A DNA stretch of 64,000 nt from Mannheimia cairinae (lineage in GTDB: Bacteria > Pseudomonadota > Gammaproteobacteria > Enterobacterales > Pasteurellaceae), in contig NZ_JAQSJE010000002.1 of the NCBI RefSeq assembly GCF_028649535.1, positions 1-64,000 of the forward strand, read 5' to 3'. Under the pieces are notes generated by a model, which saw only the letters and a list, made by a program, of their open reading frames with translations, was not told the origin of the DNA and searched no databases. This document shows, one piece after another, positions 1 through 10,375 of the stretch. The first letter of the stretch is position 1; the number at the start of each line of letters is the position of its first letter. The position numbers and the translations under genes were made by a program.

Positions 1-115
1 GTTTTTTTGGCTCGCTACATCAAGTTTTGCGAAAAAAATGCTAAAATTAGAATGCTTATAGGTAGTAACTATAAAAATATAAAATAAGCATCATTTATTT
101 TTAAAAGGAGAGCAA

Positions 116-643
116 ATGCTGATTATAAACATTCTGTTTATATTGTTTTTTGCTGTGCGTTTATTTAGTTTGAAAATATCAATTCAAAATGAGAAACGTT
201 TAATTGAGAAACAAGCGGTACAATATGGTAAGAAAAATTCTATCTTACTTTCTATTGCACATATTGTTTTTTATTTATCAGCAATTTACGAAGCAAATAC
301 AACCGCTTATACTTTTGACAGTATTGCAGTAGTTGGATTTGTGATTTTATTTCTGGCTTATGTAGCGTTATTCTGGGTCATCAAAGCATTAGGCGAGATC
401 TGGACTGTTAAACTTTATATTCTGCCAGAACATAAAATTAATACGAGTTTTTTGTTTAGAACAATTAGACATCCGAACTATTTTTTAAACATTATTCCTG
501 AATTAATAGGGCTAGGCTTAATGTGTCACGCTTGGCATACACTCACTTTTGTATTGCCAGTTTATTTAGTCATATTAGGTGTACGGATTTATCAGGAAGA
601 AAATGTGATGAACACTTTATTTACTCAAGCCAAGAGTAAATAA
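116..643 (+). CDS. Isoprenylcysteine carboxyl methyltransferase (ICMT)-family membrane protein
   Basis: 175-residue membrane protein with about four hydrophobic segments (near residues 2-18, 43-60, 70-90 and 125-157). The C-terminal half carries RHPNY at residues 118-122 and an EE pair at 161-162, the cofactor-binding signature of the ICMT/phospholipid-methyltransferase fold. Bacterial members are mostly of unknown substrate, so only SAM-dependent methyl transfer at the membrane is inferred. The ATG is preceded by AAGGAGAG at good spacing. A copy of the uptake signal lies inside the coding region at 211-219. The next gene starts 21 bases downstream, so the two may be co-transcribed. Confidence 0.75.
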   Translation: MLIINILFILFFAVRLFSLKISIQNEKRLIEKQAVQYGKKNSILLSIAHIVFYLSAIYEANTTAYTFDSIAVVGFVILFLAYVALFWVIKALGEIWTVKLYILPEHKINTSFLFRTIRHPNYFLNIIPELIGLGLMCHAWHTLTFVLPVYLVILGVRIYQEENVMNTLFTQAKSK

Positions 644-664
644 TTTACCAATGAGGGAAACACA

Positions 665-955
665 ATGTCAGTTAAAACCGAAGTTTTATTTAGTAATCAA
701 TGGAACGTACGTGTAAGCGATCCGGGCTTTGAAGGATCATTAAGCCACTATTTTGAAAGCGTATTTTTAACACTTGAAGCAATTATTGAAGGTGGAAATG
801 TACGTTATGAATTTATCCGTAAAGTTGAAGATGAAGTCAAAATTAAACGCAGTTTTACTGATGTAAATGAGCTCTTTGAGTTTTTAGGTGAGTACCTAAG
901 CCCTATTGCATTAGGCAATGTAGGTATCCGCATTGGACAGCTAAATTTAGCCTAA
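665..955 (+). CDS. Small conserved protein of unknown function
   Basis: 96-residue acidic soluble protein with no signal peptide, membrane segment or motif that I recognise. The start has GAGGGAAACACA just ahead of the ATG. It sits between the ICMT-like gene and xerC, all on the same strand, and is followed by a small hairpin at about 960-985. The regular reading frame, good ribosome binding site and codon use like its neighbours support a real gene. It is probably a lineage-restricted Pasteurellaceae family; no function can be assigned. Confidence 0.7.
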   Translation: MSVKTEVLFSNQWNVRVSDPGFEGSLSHYFESVFLTLEAIIEGGNVRYEFIRKVEDEVKIKRSFTDVNELFEFLGEYLSPIALGNVGIRIGQLNLA

Positions 956-959
956 TTGA

Positions 960-985
960 TTTCCCCTCTTAATGAGGGGATTTAT
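960..985 (+). terminator. Weak hairpin terminator after the 96-residue gene
   Basis: CCCCTC, a five-base loop TTAAT, then GAGGGG followed by ATTTATTT. A six-pair GC-rich stem with a moderately T-rich tail immediately after the stop codon. It would separate this small gene from xerC. Confidence 0.5.
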
Positions 986-1030
986 TTGCAAAAAATTATG
1001 CAAAAATAACCGCTTGTCGAGAGCTAATCT

Positions 1031-1948
1031 ATGTCAAACCCTAATCCTCTTTTCCAACAAACTCAACCTTATTGGGACTTCTTACGTATTGAAAAGCAAG
1101 TCAGCCCTCATACGCTAAGTAACTATCAACGTCAATTATTAGCGGTAAGCGAGCTATTTACAAAAGCTGGAATTGAGCATTGGGAAGAGGTGGAAAGTTC
1201 TTCTGTTCGTTGGATGATAACGCAAAGTCATAAACAAGGGCTTGGAGCAAAAAGTATCGGTTTGCGATTAGTCGCCCTACGGCAATGGTATGTTTATCTT
1301 ATTAAAATCGGGCGAATGTCAGCAAACCCAACGCTTGGCGTGAAGTCGCCAAAAGTGGGTAAACATTTACCGAAAAATATTGATGCCGAGCAAGTAGGGC
1401 AGTTGCTAGAAATTGAAAGCGATAAGCCGAATGATATTCGAGATTTAGCAATGATGGAACTAATGTATAGTTCTGGCTTACGATTATCAGAGCTACAGGG
1501 CTTAGATTTAGGCGATATGGATTTATCGGCAAAAGAGGTAAGAGTTCAGGGTAAAGGAAGCAAAGAACGTATTGTACCGATAGGCTCTAAAGCATTAAAG
1601 GCGATTTCTCGCTGGCTTGAGGTTAGACTTCAGTTTAAACCACAAGATAATGCGGTTTTTCTGAATAATCGAGGCGGGCGACTATCTAACCGTTCCATTC
1701 AACTTGTGATGCAAAAATGGGGAGAAAAGCAAGGGCTAGAAAGCCATTTACATCCGCATAAGTTACGCCACTCTTTTGCAACGCATATGCTCGAGGCGAG
1801 TGGCGATTTACGGGCAGTGCAGGAATTATTGGGGCATAGCAGTCTTTCAACAACACAAATTTACACCCACTTAGATTTTCAACATCTAGCTAAAATTTAT
1901 GATTCGGCTCACCCAAGGGCAAGACGTAAAAAAGAAGATCAAGACTGA
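1031..1948 (+). CDS. xerC: Tyrosine recombinase XerC
   Basis: 305 residues, the usual XerC length. The N-terminal SAM-like DNA-binding domain covers about residues 10-95; the C-terminal catalytic domain has the tyrosine-recombinase residues: Arg in the SSGLRLSEL segment, [12 protein letters not shown] (His-x-x-Arg), LGHSS (His) and the nucleophile Tyr in STTQIYTHL. With XerD it resolves chromosome dimers at dif under FtsK control. An uptake signal lies just upstream at 1009-1017. Its 3' end overlaps the convergent YbaN-family gene by 10 bases. XerC rather than XerD is chosen from overall sequence character; a comparison with the second recombinase elsewhere in the genome would settle it. Confidence 0.9.
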   Translation: MSNPNPLFQQTQPYWDFLRIEKQVSPHTLSNYQRQLLAVSELFTKAGIEHWEEVESSSVRWMITQSHKQGLGAKSIGLRLVALRQWYVYLIKIGRMSANPTLGVKSPKVGKHLPKNIDAEQVGQLLEIESDKPNDIRDLAMMELMYSSGLRLSELQGLDLGDMDLSAKEVRVQGKGSKERIVPIGSKALKAISRWLEVRLQFKPQDNAVFLNNRGGRLSNRSIQLVMQKWGEKQGLESHLHPHKLRHSFATHMLEASGDLRAVQELLGHSSLSTTQIYTHLDFQHLAKIYDSAHPRARRKKEDQD

Positions 1949-2316
1949 GCAGGCTCTGCTTTGAGCGTTTTCATTTTACAGAAAAAATACCAATATTGAA
2001 TTACCACCACCACGGCTAATGCAATTTTCCCTGCAATGTGTGGCAAGGTAAGAAAAGCGATTAAAGTAAATGGGAAAGCAATCGCAAGAATAGTAATTTT
2101 TTGCTTCATTGTCATCGCACGTTTTTCATCATATTCTTGCAGATATTTTTTATATAATTTTGTTTGAATAAACCACAGGCGAACACGTTCTGAGCCTTTC
2201 GTGAAACAATATAAGGCTAATAATAAAAAAGGTGTGGTTGGCAACCCTGGCAAGATTGCACCTATAACACCTAATCCTACGCAAAGAAATCCCAAAATAA
2301 TATAAATAACTTTCAT
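1939..2316 (-). CDS. ybaN: YbaN-family (DUF454) inner-membrane protein
   Basis: 125 residues from the ATG at 2316. The frame stays open upstream to 2445, but the conserved family sequence begins at [16 protein letters not shown], and the extension would run through the tRNA-Ser terminator, so the shorter form is chosen. Features of the family are visible: an N-terminal hydrophobic segment with [12 protein letters not shown], a short basic loop, and two C-terminal membrane helices. Function unknown. The stop codon lies inside the end of xerC on the other strand. Confidence 0.8.
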   Translation of the reverse strand: MKVIYIILGFLCVGLGVIGAILPGLPTTPFLLLALYCFTKGSERVRLWFIQTKLYKKYLQEYDEKRAMTMKQKITILAIAFPFTLIAFLTLPHIAGKIALAVVVVIQYWYFFCKMKTLKAEPAQS

Positions 2317-2416
2317 TGATGCCCATAATTGATAATAAATCTCAATTATACTAAAGGAAGTTGATTTTAATTTCAACTTTTTATCTATAATGGATTTGAT
2401 AGGCGATTTAGAATGT

Positions 2417-2449
2417 AAAAAAACCTGCTGATAATTATTTATCAACAGG
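2417..2449 (-). terminator. Rho-independent terminator of the tRNA-Ser pair
   Basis: Read on the minus strand: CCTGTTGATAA, a four-base loop, TTATCAGCAGG, then seven T residues. Eleven base pairs including one G-U wobble. It begins 10 bases after the CCA end of the downstream tRNA-Ser copy. Confidence 0.85.
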
Positions 2450-2458
2450 CTTAAATAA

Positions 2459-2548
2459 TGGCGGAGGAAGTGAGATTCGAACTCACGGAGGGCGTAAACC
2501 CTCGCCGGTTTTCAAGACCGGTGCCTTCAACCACTCGACCATTCCTCC
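2459..2548 (-). tRNA. tRNA-Ser (anticodon TGA), copy 2
   Basis: 90-nt class II tRNA with long variable arm, CCA encoded at 2459-2461, acceptor GGAGGAA/TTCCTCC, anticodon stem CCGGT/ACCGG around loop CTTGAAA giving anticodon TGA, which reads UCA-type serine codons. Its sequence is identical to the neighbouring copy at 2627-2716. Confidence 0.97.
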
Positions 2549-2589
2549 GGATTGAAAACATTTAGAATTGTAATTTCTCTTAAAAGAGA

Positions 2590-2622
2590 AAATCTGCTGA
2601 TAAGAATCAACAGATTATAAAT
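2590..2622 (-). repeat. Degenerate copy of the tRNA-Ser terminator hairpin
   Basis: Read on the minus strand: AATCTGTTGAT, TCTT, ATCAGCAGATT then TTCTCTTTT. The stem closely resembles the terminator after the other copy (shared CTGTTGAT and ATCAGCAG), but the T tract is interrupted. It suggests the tandem duplication included the 3' flank and the internal terminator then decayed, allowing read-through. Confidence 0.6.
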
Positions 2623-2626
2623 TTGA

Positions 2627-2716
2627 TGGCGGAGGAAGTGAGATTCGAACTCACGGAGGGCGTAAACCCTCGCCGGTTTTCAAGACCGGTGCCTTCAACC
2701 ACTCGACCATTCCTCC
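2627..2716 (-). tRNA. tRNA-Ser (anticodon TGA), copy 1
   Basis: 90-nt class II tRNA, the promoter-proximal copy of a tandem pair. Same body, anticodon TGA and encoded CCA (2627-2629) as the second copy, separated by 78 bases. Confidence 0.97.
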
Positions 2717-2732
2717 GTTGAAAACGTGTGCA

Positions 2733-2761
2733 ATAATAGAGATTATTGTGATAATCGTCAA
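2733..2761 (-). promoter_or_regulatory. Sigma-70 promoter of the tRNA-Ser pair
   Basis: On the minus strand TTGACG (2756-2761), a 17-base spacer, and TATTAT (2733-2738), ending 16 bases before the mature 5' end of tRNA-Ser copy 1. Near-consensus boxes and ideal spacing. Confidence 0.8.
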
Positions 2762-2808
2762 GCAATAAATCTTAAAATCTGATTATTCGTTCTTTTTTTC
2801 AACATAAA

Positions 2809-3900
2809 TTATTTCTTTATCAACCAAACACCACTTTCTACGTGATGTGTATAAGGGAATTGGTCAAATAATGCCGCTTTTTCAATACGATGCGTTTGGC
2901 ATAACTGCTGTAAATTCTCTGCTAATGTATGCGGATTGCAAGAAATATAAAGAATACGTTCGTAAGCCTGTACCATATTTAACGTGTCTTGATCTAAACC
3001 AGCACGAGGAGGATCAACAAAAATAGTATTGCATTCATACTCTTTTAAATTGATACCTTTTAAGCGATAAAACTCACGTACACCATTCATTGCTTGGGTA
3101 AATTCTTCTGCAGACATTCGGATAATTTGTAGATTATCGATACCATTTTTTTCAATATTATATTGAGCCGATTGCACCGAAGATTTAGAAATCTCCGTTG
3201 CCAGCACTCTACGGAAATTTTCGGCTAATGCAATCGAGAAATTACCATTACCGCAGTAAAGCTCTAGTAAATCGCCTCGGCTGTTTTTAGTGCATTCTCT
3301 AGCCCATTCCAACATTTTGATATTCATTTCTGCATTCGGCTGGGTAAAGCTGTTTTCCACTTGGCGATAAATATAATTTTGACCGTTGATTGGCAGCACT
3401 TCCTCAACATAATCGCAATCAAGTGCGATTTTTTGTTTGGTTGCTCGCCCGATAATCTGAACTTTAAAGCCTTGCTTTTCTAAGCGAGATTTAAGCTGTT
3501 GAGCCTGTTCAATCCATTCCTCTGTGAGCTTTTTGTGATAAAGCAGGGAGACGGCAATTTCGCCGCTTAAGGTGCTTAAATAATCGACTTGGAATAATTT
3601 ACGAGTAAGAAGCTCATTACCTTTTATTTCGGCTAAAAGCAATGGCATCATTTTATTGATGAGCTCGCTTGCAATCGGGAAACTATCGACTCGATAACGT
3701 TCTTTAGTTTGTTGGTTAAACATAATGTGGTAAAGATCGCCTTCATCGTGCCATACTCTAAATTCCGCACGCATACGAAAATGGCTCGGTTTAGATGCAA
3801 ATACTTCAAGCGAAGGTGGGCTAAACGGGCTTAATAAAGCGGTCAAATTTTCGTTTTTTTTTGCAAGAAGATCAGAATATTGTTCGATAGGGAGTGTCAT
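2809..3900 (-). CDS. trmA: tRNA (uracil-54-C5)-methyltransferase TrmA
   Basis: 363 residues, close to the 366 of E. coli TrmA. The N-terminal part contains [23 protein letters not shown]-type sequence typical of TrmA. The Rossmann-fold SAM site is [14 protein letters not shown]. The catalytic region has VDPPRAGLD followed by the nucleophilic cysteine in YISCNP. The enzyme makes ribothymidine at position 54 of the T-loop of all tRNAs. It has no RlmC/RlmD-like iron-sulfur Cys cluster. It starts right after the maoP terminator and is transcribed toward the tRNA-Ser genes. Confidence 0.93.
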   Translation of the reverse strand: MTLPIEQYSDLLAKKNENLTALLSPFSPPSLEVFASKPSHFRMRAEFRVWHDEGDLYHIMFNQQTKERYRVDSFPIASELINKMMPLLLAEIKGNELLTRKLFQVDYLSTLSGEIAVSLLYHKKLTEEWIEQAQQLKSRLEKQGFKVQIIGRATKQKIALDCDYVEEVLPINGQNYIYRQVENSFTQPNAEMNIKMLEWARECTKNSRGDLLELYCGNGNFSIALAENFRRVLATEISKSSVQSAQYNIEKNGIDNLQIIRMSAEEFTQAMNGVREFYRLKGINLKEYECNTIFVDPPRAGLDQDTLNMVQAYERILYISCNPHTLAENLQQLCQTHRIEKAALFDQFPYTHHVESGVWLIKK

Positions 3901-3929
3901 TTTTTACCACAAAATAGAATAAGGAAAAA

Positions 3930-3956
3930 ACAAACCACGAATTACTTCGTGGTTTT
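3930..3956 (-). terminator. Terminator after maoP
   Basis: On the minus strand AAACCACGAA, loop GTAA, TTCGTGGTTT then GTTTTTTCC. A ten-pair stem, 9 bases past the maoP stop codon. Confidence 0.8.
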
Positions 3957-3964
3957 AAACTAAA

Positions 3965-4297
3965 TTATTCAGTTGCACTGAAATCGTCGCCAGCATCACT
4001 GCCAGCATTACCAGATAAGGTATAAATACGCTTTGTTTTAGTTGTAAGTGAGCGGTATTTTAACCACGCTTTTTCAATAATACTTTCTGCGATTTCTTCA
4101 CCTTTCATTACGGCTACGAAGCGTTTTTCTTCTTGAGTTGCAGGTTCACGTTCGCCATTTTCTAGTGCTAAACAAGCTTGCCCAAATTGCTCTAATGTTT
4201 GTGATTCACGAATTGTGTAATCACCGTGGCGAGAGAAACCTCGTGGGTAATTTTTATCATCAAAAAAACGACGTGTTACGCTAAAACTATCTGCCAT
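3965..4297 (-). CDS. maoP: Macrodomain Ori organisation protein MaoP (YifE, DUF413)
   Basis: 110 residues from the ATG at 4297, which has GAGG eight bases upstream; a start 12 bases earlier (4309) is possible but lacks a site. The N-terminus, RRFFDDKNYPRGFSRHGDYTI, and EEKRFVAVMKG are the DUF413 signature. In E. coli MaoP acts with the site maoS to constrain DNA mobility around oriC. If that role is conserved here, the window could lie near the origin, but no oriC or DnaA-box cluster is visible. Confidence 0.88.
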   Translation of the reverse strand: MADSFSVTRRFFDDKNYPRGFSRHGDYTIRESQTLEQFGQACLALENGEREPATQEEKRFVAVMKGEEIAESIIEKAWLKYRSLTTKTKRIYTLSGNAGSDAGDDFSATE

Positions 4298-4454
4298 AAT
4301 ATGCCTCATTATATTATTTAAAATTGGGAAAAGAAAAATCGGGGTACATTAAAGCAAAAATTGAGAATAAATCAATAATTTAATACAAAAAGCGGTTAAA
4401 TTTCCTTAATTTTTTGCAAATTGATTTAATAGTTATTCCATTTGTAAATAGTTA

Positions 4455-4492
4455 AGAAAAAATCACCGCTTGCTATGACTCAAGCGGTGAAT
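4455..4492 (-). terminator. Terminator of the dsbE-sdhE run, built from paired uptake signals
   Basis: On the minus strand ATTCACCGCTTG, loop AGTCATAG, CAAGCGGTGATT then TTTTCTT. Each arm carries the uptake-signal core CAAGCGGT in opposite orientation. It starts a few bases past the sdhE stop codon. Confidence 0.85.
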
Positions 4493-4495
4493 ATA

Positions 4496-4744
4496 TTAAC
4501 GTTCTATTTTTGAGCGAATAATCTCTATTAATTCTGAGATTTCTGGTGTTGGTGCAGCTTCTTGGTGCATAACCCAACGGAATAACTCAGGATCGGTATA
4601 GCTAAGCATTTGCACAAAAGCTTGTTGCTGGGTTTCATTAAGTTCGTCAAAATGATTTTTATAAAACGGCATAATCATTTTATCTAACTCACGCATACCT
4701 CGGCGGCATTCCCATTCCAATTTGAAGCGGTTGATTTCTGCCAT
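4496..4744 (-). CDS. sdhE: FAD assembly factor SdhE
   Basis: 82 residues with the family signature RRGMRELD (RGxxE) near the N-terminus and MLSYTDPELFRWVM in the middle. SdhE promotes covalent attachment of FAD to the flavoprotein subunit of succinate dehydrogenase and fumarate reductase. Many Pasteurellaceae rely on fumarate reductase, so that is a likely client; no sdh or frd gene is in the window. The start codon overlaps the ispH stop by one base (TAATG), indicating translational coupling. Confidence 0.9.
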   Translation of the reverse strand: MAEINRFKLEWECRRGMRELDKMIMPFYKNHFDELNETQQQAFVQMLSYTDPELFRWVMHQEAAPTPEISELIEIIRSKIER

Positions 4745-5688
4745 TATTTTACCTCATTAATACGTAACTCTTTTGGCACTTCAAAGACGATATTCTCTTC
4801 ATTACCAACAAGGGTTTCTACTTCAGTAACCCCTAACGTTTTTAAATGCGAAATTACCGATTGCACTAGTACTTCAGGGGCAGACGCTCCCGCTGTAATG
4901 CCGATTGTTTCCACACCATCTAACCAAGACGGATTAATATCTTCAGGGCCATCAATAAGTTGAGCCTTAACCCCCATTCGAGAAGCGAGTTCAGCTAAAC
5001 GGTTAGAATTTGATGAATTTTTGGAACCGACCACTAAGACTAATTGAGATTGTTCTGCCAGTTCTCGCACTGCGTGTTGGCGGTTTGTGGTTGCATAGCA
5101 AATATCATTTTTGCGAGGCCCTTGAATAGCCGGATATTTCTCTTTTAACGCATCAATTACACCGATTGTGTCATCAATCGAGAGGGTGGTTTGCGTCATA
5201 AAGGTTAGCTCATCATTATTGGTAACAGGTAGATTTGCAATATCTTCTACCGACTCAATTAAGTAAATACCGCCTTCATTATTATTATATTGCCCCATAG
5301 TACCAATCACTTCAGGGTGTCCTTCGTGCCCGATTAAAATCGCTTTAGTACCTTTACGGCTGGCTCTTGCTACTTGCATATGTACTTTGGTAACAAGCGG
5401 GCAAGTTGCATCAAACACTTTTAAACCACGGTTTTTTGCTTCTTGACGAACTGCTTGTGATACACCGTGGGCAGAGAAGATCACTATGGCACCATCTGGC
5501 ACTTCATCTAATTCTTCAACAAAAATTGCCCCTTTCGCTTTTAAGCCATCCACTACAAATTTATTATGGACGACTTCGTGGCGAACATAAATCGGGGCTC
5601 CGTGAATTTCTAAAGCTAATTCAACAATAGAGATTGCTCTATCTACACCCGCACAAAAACCACGAGGGTTTGCTAATAAAATTTTCAT
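4744..5688 (-). CDS. ispH: 4-hydroxy-3-methylbut-2-enyl diphosphate reductase IspH
   Basis: 314 residues starting [19 protein letters not shown]. Makes IPP and DMAPP in the last step of the MEP isoprenoid pathway using a [4Fe-4S] cluster. Three cluster cysteines are visible in GFCAGV, DATCPLV and [10 protein letters not shown]; the His ligands in RHEVVHN and GHEGHPEV are also present. It directly abuts lspA upstream (no spacer) and overlaps sdhE, the lspA-ispH order seen in many gamma-proteobacteria. Confidence 0.95.
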   Translation of the reverse strand: MKILLANPRGFCAGVDRAISIVELALEIHGAPIYVRHEVVHNKFVVDGLKAKGAIFVEELDEVPDGAIVIFSAHGVSQAVRQEAKNRGLKVFDATCPLVTKVHMQVARASRKGTKAILIGHEGHPEVIGTMGQYNNNEGGIYLIESVEDIANLPVTNNDELTFMTQTTLSIDDTIGVIDALKEKYPAIQGPRKNDICYATTNRQHAVRELAEQSQLVLVVGSKNSSNSNRLAELASRMGVKAQLIDGPEDINPSWLDGVETIGITAGASAPEVLVQSVISHLKTLGVTEVETLVGNEENIVFEVPKELRINEVK

Positions 5689-6180
5689 TTAATCACTCTT
5701 ATTTTTCTTTTCTTTTTTGGCTACGAAGGCTTCTAAAATCAGTAAGCCTGCTCCCACACAAATAGCAATATCCGCAATATTAAATATTGGGTAGTGATAA
5801 ATATCCCAATAAAAATGTAGAAAATCGACAACGTAGCCATTATAAGCTCTATCAATCGCATTACCTAAAGCACCACCAATAATTAGAGCATACGCAGAAT
5901 TTTCTAATTTTTTAACCGCTTGATTTTTATATAAAGAAAAAATTAACGCAGCAGAAATAACAATCGCTAGCCCTAAGAAAAAATATTTTTGCCAACCGGA
6001 ATGATCGGCTAAAAAACTAAATGCAGCACCATAATTACGGGCATAAGTTAGGTTGAAAATCGGTAAAAGATTAATGCTTTCGCCAAATTCAAAGTTTTGT
6101 ACCACAATATATTTTGACCATAAGTCAGCAATAATAATAGCTAGGCTAAGCCATAGCCAAGTAAGACCTGTTTTTTTCAT
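5689..6180 (-). CDS. lspA: Lipoprotein signal peptidase (signal peptidase II) LspA
   Basis: 163 residues, four membrane helices. The catalytic aspartates lie in GGALGNAIDRAYNGYVVDFLHF and NIADIAICVG. It cleaves prolipoproteins before the lipid-modified cysteine; one likely client in this window is the small lipoprotein at 58075-58425. Stop codon immediately precedes the ispH start. Confidence 0.95.
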   Translation of the reverse strand: MKKTGLTWLWLSLAIIIADLWSKYIVVQNFEFGESINLLPIFNLTYARNYGAAFSFLADHSGWQKYFFLGLAIVISAALIFSLYKNQAVKKLENSAYALIIGGALGNAIDRAYNGYVVDFLHFYWDIYHYPIFNIADIAICVGAGLLILEAFVAKKEKKNKSD

Positions 6181-6194
6181 TTTGTCCTTTTAAA

Positions 6195-7146
<952 letters not shown>

Positions 7147-7150
<4 letters not shown>

Positions 7151-8061
7151 TTTTCTCCACCTTTTTGCAATTCTTGTTTTTCTGCATCGCTTAAATTTGA
7201 TAATGCCATATTCAAACTACGTTCAACTGTTGTTTTACGAGGGTCATTATCCGGTAGTAGTTTTAACATCACTCCCCAGGTCATCGCCGCCATTTTGAAA
7301 TCTTCTTGTTCAAAAGAACGGAATGCTAATAGGCTAAGTGCATTAAAATTAGTGTGGTCTTGGCGGATAACCTCTTTTAATAATGCCTCACCTTGTTTTT
7401 TATCTTCTGGGGCTTCAGAAAATAATAATAACTGGGCGTGGCTAAGCTTATAGGTTAGGTTATCTGGTTTTAATTGTGCCGCTTTACTGAAAGCGTCGTG
7501 AGCTAATTGCCCATCATCTAATGCCATACCAACTTGCCCAAGCATATACCATTTTTGATCGTCTGCTGGGTTATTTTGTAGATCCACTCGCAATGCCATT
7601 GCAAATTGGTTCATATCTTCTGTTGAAAGTGGATTGGTATCTTCTGTTTTTAAACGCTCATAAAAGTAATCTAACTTTTGATGAGTCGTATTGAGCATTG
7701 AATTAGAAAACCAAGAGCCTACACTGCTATAAATCGCAAAACTAGCACCAGTAACTAAAATAATCAGAGAAACAAACCACGCTTTACCTAAATTTAAGTT
7801 TGAGCGAACGGTGGTATCTTGTTTAGTCTCTGGAATATCATCTAATAAACTTTGTTGTAGCTCTAATTTAGTCTGCTCGGGATCATCAATAACCCCTTCA
7901 TTCGCCTCATTTTCGACTTCTTTTAAACGGTCGAAATAAAAGGCTTTATTTAAGTTGTCACGTTTAGTGTCATTGATTTGTTTATTTTTTTTCAGTAACG
8001 GGTAAAACGCTACAATAGAAACGATTAATGTAAGAAATATAATTGCTAGCCAGAAATTCAT
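7147..8061 (-). CDS. ccmI: Cytochrome c biogenesis TPR protein CcmI (NrfG-like)
   Basis: 304 residues. An N-terminal membrane helix (residues 2-21), a cytoplasmic loop, a second helix at about 94-114, then a periplasmic TPR domain (QKWYMLGQVGMALDDGQLAHDAFSKAAQL and similar). CcmI/NrfG holds apocytochrome c for haem ligation by CcmF/CcmH. It overlaps both ccmH and mog by four bases. Whether this copy serves general cytochromes (Ccm) or the nitrite reductase (Nrf) branch cannot be decided here. Confidence 0.85.
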
Positions 8062-8546
8062 TTATCTTCCTTATTATTTAAAATTTGGTTAAGACGTTCT
8101 TGCTCGTCTTGATTTAAATTTTGTGTAGTATTTACAATATTTTGCGAAGAATTAACCGCTTGTGGTTTGGCTTTTTTTCTTCTTAATACAAGCCCAAAAC
8201 CAAGAGTAATTAATAATAATGGCAATACCCATAATACAATAGTTGCAGGTGTCATTGGCGGATTATAGGTAACGAAATTGCCATAGCGTTCGATCATATA
8301 ATCTACAACTTCCGATTTATTTTTCCCTTCTTTTAGGAGTTCTAGGGTTTTTGCTCGCATATCCGTTGAAATTGTCGCATTAGAGTCTGCGATATTGTTA
8401 TTTTGACATTGCGGACAGCGTAGCTCTTGGATTAAAGCACGATAATCTGCCTCTTGCTGTGGGCTGTCAAACTGATTAATTTCAACAGGTGCAGATATAG
8501 CTATACTGCTAGCGAAAATAAAGAGTAAAGGAAATAATTTTTGCAT
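8058..8546 (-). CDS. ccmH: Cytochrome c haem-lyase redox subunit CcmH/NrfF
   Basis: 162 residues: signal peptide (1-19), a three-helix domain with the redox motif LRCPQC, and a membrane anchor near residues 105-122 followed by basic RRKKAK. The CxxC reduces apocytochrome c thiols before haem attachment. The length fits the short CcmH/NrfF form, with CcmI as a separate polypeptide. Operon with dsbE 11 bases upstream. Confidence 0.88.
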   Translation of the reverse strand: MQKLFPLLFIFASSIAISAPVEINQFDSPQQEADYRALIQELRCPQCQNNNIADSNATISTDMRAKTLELLKEGKNKSEVVDYMIERYGNFVTYNPPMTPATIVLWVLPLLLITLGFGLVLRRKKAKPQAVNSSQNIVNTTQNLNQDEQERLNQILNNKEDK

Positions 8547-8557
8547 TAGTTTTATCT

Positions 8558-9097
8558 CTATTTTAATTTTTCGTAAATTGGTTTAAGTACTTGGTTCCAT
8601 ACTTGATCATTCACATCGCCTGCGTGGCGGTAATGAATAATGCCATTACCATCAATAATAAAAGTTTCGGGGGCACCGTAAACACCGAGATCTAAACCTA
8701 AAGAGCCTTTCGGATCGAAGATGATTGCTTTATATGGATTACCATAGTTTGCCAAGAATTTCATCGCCTTTGGACGTTCATCTTTATAGTCAATCCCCAC
8801 AATTTCAACACCTTGTTTTGCCAGTTGAGTTAAATATTCGTGCTCTGCATAACAAGTGGGGCACCAAGTTGCCCATACATTTAACAAACGAGGGGTACCT
8901 GTTTTGACAACATTTTCATTAATTTGCTGCTTTTCATCAATTAAAGACTCTAGGCTAAATGCAGGAATACTTTTGCCAATTAAAGCAGATTCTAGTCTTT
9001 TCGGGTCATCACCTTGTGAATTACGTGCAAGTTGAATCATAAATGCCACAGATAAAGCTAAAAAAATAATTAAAGGTAATATAAATTTTTTGTTCAT
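8558..9097 (-). CDS. dsbE: Thiol:disulfide interchange protein DsbE/CcmG
   Basis: 179 residues, N-terminal membrane anchor (about 5-23) and a periplasmic thioredoxin fold with WATWCPTCYAEHEYL. The acidic insertion GVYGAPETFIIDGNGIIHYRHAGDV is typical of CcmG. It keeps CcmH and apocytochrome cysteines reduced. First gene of an eight-gene co-directional run. No ccmF/nrfE haem lyase gene lies upstream: the next gene is coaA. Confidence 0.9.
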   Translation of the reverse strand: MNKKFILPLIIFLALSVAFMIQLARNSQGDDPKRLESALIGKSIPAFSLESLIDEKQQINENVVKTGTPRLLNVWATWCPTCYAEHEYLTQLAKQGVEIVGIDYKDERPKAMKFLANYGNPYKAIIFDPKGSLGLDLGVYGAPETFIIDGNGIIHYRHAGDVNDQVWNQVLKPIYEKLK

Positions 9098-9119
9098 TGG
9101 TAATACTCAATTTAGACCG

Positions 9120-9175
9120 ATAATAGAATAGCTAGCTTACCAAAAAATCAGCAAATAAGCATTGATTAAAATAAA
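9120..9175 (-). promoter_or_regulatory. Possible dsbE promoter with an FNR-like site
   Basis: A TTGAT-N4-ATAAA sequence at 9162-9175 matches the FNR consensus TTGAT-N4-ATCAA at nine of ten positions, and TATTAT (minus strand, 9120-9125) may be a -10 box. The distance to the implied start, about 50-55 bases, is larger than the usual 41.5, so anaerobic activation is only a possibility. Confidence 0.35.
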
Positions 9176-9181
9176 ACATAG

Positions 9182-9213
9182 GCAAAATCCGTTACAACAA
9201 TAACGGATTTTTA
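9182..9213 (-). terminator. Terminator of coaA
   Basis: AAAATCCGTTA, loop CAACAA, TAACGGATTTT: an 11-pair stem with a short T run on either side, 20 bases past the coaA stop codon. Confidence 0.75.
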
Positions 9214-9233
9214 GAAAAAGCGTGCTATATCAA

Positions 9234-10184
9234 TTATTTTCTTAATTTAACAGTTTCAATCGCATGATCTTGACCTTTAATTAAGATAAGGTTGGCTCGT
9301 TCTCGGCTTGGTAGAATATTTTTGCGTAAATTTAATCCATTAATCTCTTCCCATATCGTAGAAGCCGTTTCTATCGCTTCTTGTTCCGAAAGGCTTGCAT
9401 AGTGATGGAAATATGAGTTTGGATCGGCAAAAGCACTGCGTCTAAATTTTAAAAAACGGTTGATATACCATTTCTTAAGTAATGACTCTTCTGCATCGAC
9501 ATAAATAGAAAAATCGACAAAATCAGATACAAAAACATTGTGCGGACTTGAAGGATAGTTCATTCCACTTTGTAAAACGTTAAGCCCTTCTAAAATTACA
9601 ATATCAGGCTGATCTACAATATTAAATTGGTCTGGGATAATATCGTAAGTTAAGTGCGAGTAAATCGGGGCTTTTACATTGCGTTCACCCGATTTAATTT
9701 CAGAAACAAATCGAATTAAGCTATGAATGTCGTAGGATTCAGGAAATCCTTTTTTCTTAAGGAGATTTTTTTCTGTTAATGTGGAAAGCGGATATAAAAA
9801 ACCATCTGTTGTAATTAAATCCACTTTTCGTTCATTTGGATAATGAGAGAGTAGTGCCTGCAAAATACGAGCAGAGGTACTTTTACCAACAGATACGCTT
9901 CCGGCAATGCTAATAATGTAAGGTACTTTTGGGGTTTCGATACCAAGAAAACGATGCAATACGGTCTGACGTTTTAAGTTCTCTTCTATATAGTATTGAA
10001 TTAAACGGGCAAGTGGTAAATAAATTGTGCGTACTTCTTCTAATGAAAGCTCTTCATTAAAACCCAATAAAGGCTTTAGATCTTGTTCTGTTAGCTTTAA
10101 TGGCACAGATTTACGTAAACCTGCCCATTGCTGGCGATCAAAGGTGAGAAAAGGAGTAATTTTTGGTTTTTTTTCTAGGCTCAT
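9234..10184 (-). CDS. coaA: Pantothenate kinase (type I)
   Basis: 316 residues from the ATG at 10184, exactly the E. coli CoaA length; the frame extends to 10247 but the family N-terminus begins at [20 protein letters not shown]. Walker A is [11 protein letters not shown]. It phosphorylates pantothenate, the committed and CoA-feedback-inhibited step of coenzyme A synthesis. It is monocistronic, with a terminator after it and the tRNA/tuf operon divergent upstream. Confidence 0.92.
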   Translation of the reverse strand: MSLEKKPKITPFLTFDRQQWAGLRKSVPLKLTEQDLKPLLGFNEELSLEEVRTIYLPLARLIQYYIEENLKRQTVLHRFLGIETPKVPYIISIAGSVSVGKSTSARILQALLSHYPNERKVDLITTDGFLYPLSTLTEKNLLKKKGFPESYDIHSLIRFVSEIKSGERNVKAPIYSHLTYDIIPDQFNIVDQPDIVILEGLNVLQSGMNYPSSPHNVFVSDFVDFSIYVDAEESLLKKWYINRFLKFRRSAFADPNSYFHHYASLSEQEAIETASTIWEEINGLNLRKNILPSRERANLILIKGQDHAIETVKLRK

Positions 10185-10375
10185 TGCCAACATCTCAAAT
10201 TTTTTGATAATTAATTTAATATCTTTATAAGAAAAGTGGAGTAGCAACTATACAATATAAAGTATCTCTATGTCGTATTTATTACGCCAAAAGTTATTAT
10301 TTTTTATAAAAAATAGACATTTTGTATATTAAAAAATCGAAAGAACGCTTTTTTAATATTTTTTTAAAAAAACAC

